From: Clostridiaceae bacterium
GTDB lineage: Bacteria; Bacillota; Clostridia; Lachnospirales; Lachnospiraceae
NCBI GenBank assembly: GCA_018378255.1
Contig: JAGZXV010000287.1
Span: 1 to 5,097 of the forward strand
DNA length: 5,097 nt
Direction: 5' to 3'
Part shown: positions 1 to 4,994 of the stretch, one piece after another
Position numbering within the stretch: position 1 is the first letter of the stretch
Layout: each line of letters begins with the position of its first letter
Translations under genes and position numbers: made by a program
Notes under the pieces: generated by a model
The model's database searches: none
What the model saw: the letters and a program-made list of their open reading frames with translations, nothing else
What the model was told of the DNA's origin: nothing

Positions 1-1
1 G

Positions 2-709
2 GATGCCTCGCTTGCTCCTGTTGTGGAGGAAGGCGCTGGCTATGAATATTGTGCGGTCAGCAAACCGGACCGGCTGGTTCCAGCCAGGGAACCTTTTGGA
101 GCATTTGAGAATAATCCGGACGGAGTTTATGAACCGGGCATGAAAACAGGGTCCATGGTTTCTGCTTTCATCAATGCCTGCTTTGAGGAAACGAATGTTC
201 CGGTAGTCGGCATTTCCTGTTCCAAAGGCGGTTCCAGCATTGAGGAATGGGAAAAAGGAACGGCGTATTTTGAAGATGCGAAAAAACGTTTCGTCAGCGG
301 GCTTCAGTATCTGTCCGGCCATGATTACCAGGTGCGTTCGAAAAGCCTGGCCTGGTGCCAGGGATGTACGGATGCGGACAGAGGAATGAAAAAAGAAGTT
401 TATAAGGAAAAGACCAGAGCATTTTTTCAGGATTGGATATCACTTGGGATTGAACGGATTTTCCTGATCCAGATAGGAAATTACAGAGATGATGCGAAGC
501 TCTATGTGCCGATGCAGGAAGCGCAAAAGGAGCTGGCAGAGGAAATGGATCAGGTGGTTCTGGTGTCGGATTCCTTTCGGGGCATGGCTGCGTCCGGCTT
601 GATGAAGGACTGCTACCACTATAAACAGGAAGGCTATAACCTGGTGGGCGATGAAGCCGGCAGAACTTCAGGGGAACAGTTAAATGGCAGCGGTGATTTA
701 AAAATGTAA
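2..709 (+). CDS. Sialate O-acetylesterase-like (SASA/SGNH) carbohydrate esterase, 5'-truncated by the window edge
   Basis: The frame is open from the left edge to the TAA at 707-709, so the start and the catalytic-serine block (GQSNM-type in this family) lie upstream and are not visible. Numbering from the GTG at 23, which is probably internal, the SASA landmarks seen are GISCSKGGSSIEEW (63-76), resembling the family's Gly-Gly...Trp block, WCQGCTDAD (111-119) at the place of the usual W-x-QGE-x-D, an IFLIQIG core strand (146-152), and D196-C-Y-H199 followed by GYNLVG (204-209), which fits the C-terminal catalytic Asp and His. Such enzymes remove O-acetyl groups from sialic acids or plant glycans such as xylan. 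The uronate-type genes next door favour a plant-glycan acetyl esterase, which is inference. The oddity is Cys in place of the common Glu in the QGE block. No signal peptide can be judged without the N-terminus. The family call is fairly secure; the substrate is not. Confidence 0.8.
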   Translation, partial: DASLAPVVEEGAGYEYCAVSKPDRLVPAREPFGAFENNPDGVYEPGMKTGSMVSAFINACFEETNVPVVGISCSKGGSSIEEWEKGTAYFEDAKKRFVSGLQYLSGHDYQVRSKSLAWCQGCTDADRGMKKEVYKEKTRAFFQDWISLGIERIFLIQIGNYRDDAKLYVPMQEAQKELAEEMDQVVLVSDSFRGMAASGLMKDCYHYKQEGYNLVGDEAGRTSGEQLNGSGDLKM

Positions 710-710
710 C

Positions 711-732
711 AGTTCAGACGGCTGATCTTTTT
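711..732 (+). terminator. Weak intrinsic terminator candidate after the esterase gene
   Basis: One base after the esterase stop codon, TCAG (714-717) pairs with CTGA (722-725) around the loop ACGG. A/G (711-712) can extend the stem to C/T (727-728) across one T-T mismatch, and TTTTT follows at 728-732. The stem is short and overlaps the T run, so termination may be partial. A second small hairpin, ACCGG (734-738) with CCGGT (744-748), follows but has no U tract. Together they suggest that the esterase transcript ends here. Confidence 0.35.
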
Positions 733-812
733 AACCGGAAAAGCCGGTCAAGAAGCATCGGATGTTCCTCCGTACTGAACCGCTGCAAAATATTAAAAAT
801 TTGACATACCCG

Positions 813-842
813 TTGTGTTTTACATGGGGAATGTGATAGAAT
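813..842 (+). promoter_or_regulatory. Putative sigma-A promoter of the GntR-oxidoreductase unit
   Basis: TTGTGT (813-818) and TAGAAT (837-842) are separated by 18 bp, and TG at 834-835 gives an extended -10 (TGATAGAAT). Transcription would start near 849, leaving a leader of about 95 nt before the regulator ATG. Two other pieces were weighed. A perfect TTGACA at 801-806 has no partner -10 at normal spacing. A perfect TATAAT at 909-914 has no recognisable -35 but would start transcription just upstream of the putative operator. The choice among these is tentative. Confidence 0.5.
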
Positions 843-926
843 AAATCTAAAATATTGCCTTGCTTTTTAATCTCTTTAATATCACGAATAGATCTAAGAA
901 AGGAGAGGTATAATTCATCGGATTGG

Positions 927-939
927 ATAGTTATACTAT
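927..939 (+). promoter_or_regulatory. Putative FadR/GntR-type operator
   Basis: ATAGT-TAT-ACTAT is a perfect 5-bp inverted repeat with a 3-bp centre. Its inner 11 bp (928-938) match TNGTNNNACNA, the operator pattern established for the FadR subfamily of GntR regulators. It ends 5 bp before the ATG of a gene encoding exactly such a regulator, so autoregulation is the natural inference. Relative to the promoter at 813-842 it lies well downstream, which would imply a roadblock; relative to the TATAAT at 909-914 it would sit just past the start site. A weaker GTNNNAC core (817-823) lies inside the 813-842 promoter spacer. Confidence 0.5.
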
Positions 940-944
940 GAAAC

Positions 945-1661
945 ATGATTATATTAGAGCGCATCAAAAACGAAAGTCACAGGGAATATGCTTACAGAGT
1001 AATGCGTGAAAACATTATGCAGGTTGAGATGAAACCGGGTGAGATCGTCAATGAAGTGAAGATCGCTGAAGAACTGAATATAAGCAGAACACCAGTTCAT
1101 GAGGCGGTATACCAGTTGAAGGAAGAGCGTCTGATTGAGATTGTCCCCAGAAAAGAGTCAAAGGTTACACTGATCAATATGTCATGTGTGAATGAGGGCT
1201 TTTTTATTCGATGTGCCGTTGAACCGTCAATTATCCGCCTGGCCTCAAACCATTTGTCTCCTGAAGATATTGATTGGTTTTATGCAAATCTGGAAAAGCA
1301 GAAGGTGCTGCAGGGAGACGAAAAAAAGATCAGGAAATTCTTCCAGTATGACGACGAATTCCACAAAAAGATCTATATGGTGGCGAATAAACCTGAGACA
1401 TACGCTTCCGTTCAGCGAGTCATTTCCCATTTGGACCGTGTGCGTTATTTTGTTCGGGTATTAGGTAAATTTAATTTGGAAACAGTGAGTTATGAGGAAC
1501 ATATGGAAGTATTCAATATGCTCTTGCTGGGAGTTTCGGACAAGTATGATTTAAACAGCTTCATCCATAATCATATTATCCGTTTTGCGGATTTTCTGCC
1601 GATGCTTTTAAGAGAGTATCCATATTATTTCAACGTTAACTCACAATTACCGTCAAAGTAG
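945..1661 (+). CDS. GntR-family transcriptional regulator, FadR/FCD subfamily
   Basis: This 238-residue protein has the length and layout of a FadR/FCD regulator: an N-terminal winged helix (about residues 10-77) and an all-helical ligand-binding domain. The winged helix shows the classic order MKPGEIVNE (29-37), IAEELNISRTPVHEAVYQL (40-58) and ERLIEIVPRKESKV. His52 replaces the usual Arg of RTPVREA. The FCD domain keeps a likely metal and ligand set: D136-D-E-F-H140, H186 in YEEHMEVF, and H208/H210 in IHNH. An in-frame TGA at 939-941 fixes the ATG at 945 as the earliest possible start, but no strong ribosome binding site lies at normal distance; AGGAGAGG (901-908) is 36 nt away. The gene is followed after 13 bp by the oxidoreductase, so it probably regulates that gene and itself in response to a sugar acid, as UxuR- and ExuR-type members do. 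The ligand is inferred from context only. Confidence 0.9.
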   Translation: MIILERIKNESHREYAYRVMRENIMQVEMKPGEIVNEVKIAEELNISRTPVHEAVYQLKEERLIEIVPRKESKVTLINMSCVNEGFFIRCAVEPSIIRLASNHLSPEDIDWFYANLEKQKVLQGDEKKIRKFFQYDDEFHKKIYMVANKPETYASVQRVISHLDRVRYFVRVLGKFNLETVSYEEHMEVFNMLLLGVSDKYDLNSFIHNHIIRFADFLPMLLREYPYYFNVNSQLPSK

Positions 1662-1674
1662 AAAAGGAGATATC

Positions 1675-3288
1675 ATGAAGTTAAATAGGGCAGCATTAAA
1701 AGATAGAAAAGTATGGGAAGACGCAGGTTTTAGCCTTCCTGAGTTCGATATGGACGCAGTAGCTGAGGAAACCTATAAGCATCCGGCCTGGGTGCATATG
1801 GGAGCGGGGAATATCTTCCGCGCATTTACCGCCAATGTACAGCAGAATATTTTAAATGAAGGAAAATCTAAAACAGGAATCATAGCGGCAGAGGGATTTG
1901 ACTATGAGATCATAGACCTGATGTACAGAACCCATGATAATCTGGGAGTTTTAGTCACATTGAAAGCCGATGGCAGCATAGAAAAAACGCTGGTCGGCAG
2001 CATTACGGAGGCCATTTCCTTAAACCGGGAATCTGTGGATGAGTGGAACCGTCTGGTGGATGTGTTCACCAATCCAAGCCTTCAGATGGTCAGCTTCACC
2101 ATAACGGAAAAGGGATACAGCCTGGTGGACGGAAAAGGTGGGTATTATAAGAACGTGCAGGATGATTTTGCCAACGGTCCTGAAAAATCGGACAGCTATA
2201 TCGGAAAAGTTGCCTCTCTGCTCTATAAGAGGTATCAGGCCGGCCAGCTTCCGGTAGCCATGGTCAGCATGGACAACTGCTCCCATAACGGGGATAAACT
2301 GTATTCAGCAGTCAATGCATTTGCAAAGCACTGGAGCGATAACGGGGTATGCGAAAAGGGCTTTTATGATTATGTGAATGACCGTTCTAAGGTATCCTTC
2401 CCATGGAGCATGATTGATAAGATCACTCCCAGACCGGATGAAAAAGTTAAAAAGATGCTGGAGGAATGTGGATTTGAAGATGTGAACACGAAAGTGACAT
2501 CTAAAAATACCTATGTCGCAACATTTGTCAATGCAGAAGAGCCGCAGTACCTGGTGATTGAGGATGCTTTCCCCAACGGAAGGCCCAACCTGGACGAGGG
2601 TGGTATTATCTTCACTGACCGTGAAACGGTTGATAAGGTGGAGAAGATGAAAGTGTGCACCTGTTTGAACCCGCTTCATACCGCTTTGGCCGTTTATGGC
2701 TGTCTGCTCGGCTACACGCTGATTGCGGATGAGATGAAGGATGAACAGTTAAAGCGCATGGTGGAAGTGATCGGATATGAAGAGGGGCTTCCTGTTGTGG
2801 TAGACCCTGGTATTTTAAGCCCGAAAGCATTTATTGATGAAGTGCTTCAGATCAGGATTCCGAATCCATTTATGCCTGATACGCCTCAGAGAATTGCAAC
2901 CGATACTTCACAGAAACTGGGAATCCGTTATGGAGAAACCATTAAAGCTTATTTAAGCCGTGAAGATCTGGATGTGAAGAATTTAAAACTGATCCCGCTG
3001 GTATTAGCCGGCTGGTGCAGATATCTTCTTGGGGTGGACGATAATGGAGATGCTATGGAACTCAGCGCCGATCCGCTGTTGGATACGGTTCGTCCGTGTC
3101 TGGCGGATATTAAACTGGGAGACCAGAGAGAGTTTCATGAAGAGTTAAAGCCGATTCTCTCTAATGATAAAATCTTTGGAATCAACCTTTACGAAGCAGG
3201 ACTGGGAGAAACGGTGGAATCCTACTTTAAAGAATTAACAGCAGGAAAGGGCGCTGTACGCGCAACTCTTGTGAAATATGTAAAATAA
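1675..3288 (+). CDS. uxuB: Mannitol dehydrogenase-family oxidoreductase, probable fructuronate reductase (UxuB-like)
   Basis: A strong AAAAGGAGAT site (1662-1671) sits just ahead of the ATG. The 537-residue product belongs to the polyol-specific long-chain dehydrogenases, which use NAD(H) in the cytoplasm. Visible marks are the dinucleotide-binding VHMGAGNIFR (40-49, GxGxxxR), VSFTITEKGYS (139-149), SMDNCSHNGD (198-207, with N201 at the catalytic Asn position), FPWSMIDKITPRP (242-254), VIEDAFPNGRP (294-304) and the active-site stretch K326...N332-P-L-H335. These fit D-fructuronate + NADH to D-mannonate, the step before mannonate dehydratase in glucuronate breakdown. The protein is about 50 residues longer than E. 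coli UxuB as I recall it (486 aa), and the active-site Lys-Asn spacing is one residue longer than in that enzyme. Tagaturonate reductase (UxaB) or a mannitol or arabinitol dehydrogenase are alternatives. Pairing with a FadR-type regulator supports a hexuronate role, but the substrate and symbol are tentative. No uxuA is in view. Confidence 0.88.
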   Translation: MKLNRAALKDRKVWEDAGFSLPEFDMDAVAEETYKHPAWVHMGAGNIFRAFTANVQQNILNEGKSKTGIIAAEGFDYEIIDLMYRTHDNLGVLVTLKADGSIEKTLVGSITEAISLNRESVDEWNRLVDVFTNPSLQMVSFTITEKGYSLVDGKGGYYKNVQDDFANGPEKSDSYIGKVASLLYKRYQAGQLPVAMVSMDNCSHNGDKLYSAVNAFAKHWSDNGVCEKGFYDYVNDRSKVSFPWSMIDKITPRPDEKVKKMLEECGFEDVNTKVTSKNTYVATFVNAEEPQYLVIEDAFPNGRPNLDEGGIIFTDRETVDKVEKMKVCTCLNPLHTALAVYGCLLGYTLIADEMKDEQLKRMVEVIGYEEGLPVVVDPGILSPKAFIDEVLQIRIPNPFMPDTPQRIATDTSQKLGIRYGETIKAYLSREDLDVKNLKLIPLVLAGWCRYLLGVDDNGDAMELSADPLLDTVRPCLADIKLGDQREFHEELKPILSNDKIFGINLYEAGLGETVESYFKELTAGKGAVRATLVKYVK

Positions 3289-3326
3289 CCGGCCGGGCAG
3301 CATGATTGCTCAGAATTAAACAGTAT

Positions 3327-3374
3327 AAAATAAGCGTCACATGGAACTTTTTTCATGGGGACGCTTATTTTTTT
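3327..3374 (+). terminator. Strong intrinsic terminator of the GntR-oxidoreductase unit
   Basis: AAAATAAGCGTC (3327-3338) is perfectly complementary to GACGCTTATTTT (3360-3371). CATG (3340-3343) and CATG (3354-3357) can add inner pairs, and the T run at 3368-3374 completes the signal. The A-rich 5' arm gives a U tract on the other strand too, so the structure could stop transcription in both directions. It separates the catabolic unit from the transporter operon, whose promoter begins 22 bp later. Confidence 0.9.
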
Positions 3375-3395
3375 ACATTTGCTGAAAAGATGGGG

Positions 3396-3424
3396 TTGAC
3401 AATACATCAGGTACCTGCTATATT
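3396..3424 (+). promoter_or_regulatory. Near-consensus sigma-A promoter of the CDF-MarR operon
   Basis: A perfect TTGACA (3396-3401) is followed after exactly 17 bp by TATATT (3419-3424), preceded by an extended -10 TG (3416-3417). Transcription should start near 3431, giving a leader of about 64 nt before the transporter start. A promoter this strong would be highly active unless repressed, which agrees with the palindromic operator laid across it. Confidence 0.85.
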
Positions 3425-3446
3425 TGTATCAGGTACCTGATGTATT
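3401..3446. promoter_or_regulatory. Double palindromic operator in a perfect 17-bp inverted repeat
   Basis: The arms AATACATCAGGTACCTG (3401-3417) and CAGGTACCTGATGTATT (3430-3446) are exact reverse complements with a 12-bp spacer. Each arm contains the self-complementary decamer CAGGTACCTG (3408-3417 and 3430-3439), and the right copy extends to ATCAGGTACCTGAT (3428-3441). The two decamer centres are 22 bp apart, about two helical turns. The left decamer fills the -35/-10 spacer and the right one covers the predicted transcription start. Only the right arm would be transcribed, so this is a DNA-level operator rather than an RNA hairpin. The obvious candidate binder is the MarR protein encoded at the end of the same operon, which is inference. 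Confidence 0.8.
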
Positions 3447-3494
3447 TTGTACCGCAGCTGATGTTATTGCTGCGGCGGTGTTTGAAAGGGGTGA

Positions 3495-4394
3495 ATGCAT
3501 ATGGAAGGAACGCTGCAGAAGCCGGTTTCCAGAGAAAGTTTGGGAATTAAGGTTGGAATTTTTTCTGCGTGTGGCAATATTTTGCTGTTTATATGTAAGT
3601 ATCTGGCAGGAATACTGTGCGGTAATATGGCGGTCATGGCCGAGAGTTTTGACAATCTCATGGATTCGTTGAATTCTTTGCTGGTGCTTTTGGGATTTCA
3701 TCTGTCGGGGCGTAAGGAGGACAGCCTCCATCCGTATGGGCACGGCAGGACGGAATACGTTCTTGGGTTCATCATATCCATGACTGTTATTGTGACAGGA
3801 TTATCGATGTTTAGGGAATCGGTCCTTTGGATCTTGTCTCCTCCGGTTCAGTCATCACCGGCCATGGTGTATGGAGTGTCTGTCCTGTCCGTTGCTGTTA
3901 AGTTAGGCATGTCTGCTTATACAAAAAATGTGAATAGGCATCTGGATTCAGCGGCTCTAAAGGCCTGTGAACAGAATGACTGGGCCGACATCAAGATGAC
4001 AGCGCTTACGGCTGGTTCCGCAGCTATTTACCAGGCGGCCGGTATCCGGGTGGACGGCTGGGCGGGAATTTTAATCAGCGCCCTGATTTTAAAAGACGGG
4101 ATCAAATCATTTTTCAGCCATTTTATCCTGCTTCTGGGAGAGGGAATTCCTAAACAGCAGATGTCGGTGATTCAGTCGGTATTTGACGTTAAAAAGGATA
4201 TTATCACATTGAAAAAGGCTGATTTTCACGATTATGGGCCGGAATGCAGAATCATTTCCATGCAGATTGTGGCAAATCCCGGTTACGGAGCTGAGGAAGT
4301 GAACCGGTGTCTCAGCGATATCGGGGCAGAACTGAGGAAACTTGGTTTGACACCCTCGTTTTCACTGAGTATGGACCAGATTCTGACGGGTTAG
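3495..4394 (+). CDS. Cation diffusion facilitator (CDF) family transporter
   Basis: The 299 residues match normal CDF size: about six membrane helices (roughly 17-41, 45-69, 88-108, 124-142, 168-184, 187-206), then a cytoplasmic domain. CDF proteins export divalent metals in exchange for protons. Family marks are D53-NLM-D57 in helix 2, the loop D76-SLHPYGHGRTE (76-87), N161-DWA-D165 in helix 5, VDGWAGILIS (186-195) and an HDYGP turn (245-249) opening the C-terminal domain. Zinc exporters usually carry HxxxD in helix 5. Here it is NxxxD, and the C-terminal domain is poor in His, which argues against a standard zinc enzyme and leaves Mn, Fe or another ion possible; the metal is not determined. 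The ATG at 3495 follows AAAGGGG (3485-3491) closely, and a second ATG at 3501 (M3) is also well placed, so the start could be two codons later. It is the first gene of an operon with the MarR gene 51 bp downstream. Confidence 0.9.
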   Translation: MHMEGTLQKPVSRESLGIKVGIFSACGNILLFICKYLAGILCGNMAVMAESFDNLMDSLNSLLVLLGFHLSGRKEDSLHPYGHGRTEYVLGFIISMTVIVTGLSMFRESVLWILSPPVQSSPAMVYGVSVLSVAVKLGMSAYTKNVNRHLDSAALKACEQNDWADIKMTALTAGSAAIYQAAGIRVDGWAGILISALILKDGIKSFFSHFILLLGEGIPKQQMSVIQSVFDVKKDIITLKKADFHDYGPECRIISMQIVANPGYGAEEVNRCLSDIGAELRKLGLTPSFSLSMDQILTG

Positions 4395-4445
4395 GGATAA
4401 TGCATTTAGAACGGATAGCTTTTTGAAAAAGAAAGGAGATTATAT

Positions 4446-4994
4446 ATGGATCAGGAAAGAAATCATTTATGGGAGTATCTTGCTTATATTGGAACGCTTA
4501 TGCACCGATGCCAGGCGGAAGCATACAGGGGAAATGGCTCCATGGCCAGCCCCTACAAAGGACAGGGCCGGATTCTTGGCATATTAAAGCTGAAACCGGA
4601 GATCAGCCACAAGGAACTGTCCTATCTTTTAGGGATCAGCACACAATCCATGAGCGAACTTCTTCGGAAGTTAGAAAATAAAGGTTATATAATGCGGGTC
4701 CCCTCTGAACAGGACAAGAGGAGTATGAATATCATATTGACGGAAGAAGGAAAAAAGGCAATGGATCAGTCCAAAGGTTTCGACAACTGTGATATGGATC
4801 AGGTGTTTGACTGTCTGAATGAAGAAGAGCAGGCTCAGTTTAAAGAGTATCTGGAACGTCTGGAACGTGAGATGCTGCAGCGCCTGGATCCGGAGAATTC
4901 TTCTGAATATACGTTCAGCAGGATTAAAGAAATGCATGATATGATATTGAACCGCAGCCATAGAGAACACCCGCGCCAGAGGGGGAGAAGATAA
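4446..4994 (+). CDS. MarR-family winged-helix transcriptional regulator with extended C-terminus
   Basis: AAAGGAG (4432-4438) precedes the ATG by 7 nt. Residues 39-107 form the MarR winged helix: GQGRILGILKL (39-49), ISHKELSYLLGISTQSMSELLRKLENKGYI (53-82, helix-turn-helix) and the wing D90-KRSMNIILTEEG (90-102) with its conserved Asp-x-Arg. Flanking helices (about 5-28 and 118-147) would form the dimer interface, with VFDCLNEEEQAQF resembling the usual Lx-Lxxxe(e/q) helix. At 182 residues it is longer than typical MarR proteins (about 140-160); the extra part is a C-terminal helix and a basic, His-containing tail ending in HREHPRQRGRR. It has three Cys (22, 115, 123) and several His, but I cannot assign a sensor site. 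It follows the CDF gene with no terminator between them, so it is probably co-transcribed and represses the palindromic promoter at 3396-3446. The effector (metal, drug or other) is unknown. Confidence 0.9.
   Translation: MDQERNHLWEYLAYIGTLMHRCQAEAYRGNGSMASPYKGQGRILGILKLKPEISHKELSYLLGISTQSMSELLRKLENKGYIMRVPSEQDKRSMNIILTEEGKKAMDQSKGFDNCDMDQVFDCLNEEEQAQFKEYLERLEREMLQRLDPENSSEYTFSRIKEMHDMILNRSHREHPRQRGRR

Noticed and set aside
734..748. ACCGG/CCGGT hairpin as a terminator
   Set aside because: It has only a 5-bp stem and is followed by CAAGAAG on the + strand and TAAAAAG on the - strand, so neither direction has a U tract.
801..806. Perfect TTGACA as the -35 of the regulator promoter
   Set aside because: No -10-like hexamer lies 15-19 bp downstream (the stretch reads CATGGGGA); the TAGAAT at 837 is 30 bp away.
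866..883. Imperfect tandem repeat TTTAATCTC/TTTAATATC as an operator
   Set aside because: It is a low-complexity AT-rich stretch with no symmetry, and does not fit the GntR or MarR operator style.
731..967. 78-residue minus-strand reading frame across the esterase-regulator gap
   Set aside because: It overlaps the start of the GntR gene and the promoter region, has no ribosome binding site or family resemblance that I can see, and has the composition of intergenic sequence read as protein.
3403..3446. Inverted repeat read as a transcribed riboswitch or terminator hairpin
   Set aside because: The predicted transcription start near 3431 leaves the left arm untranscribed, and no T run follows the right arm (it reads TTTTG).
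3429..3743. 104-residue minus-strand frame opposite the CDF gene start
   Set aside because: It is antisense to the well-supported CDF coding sequence and shows no recognisable domain.
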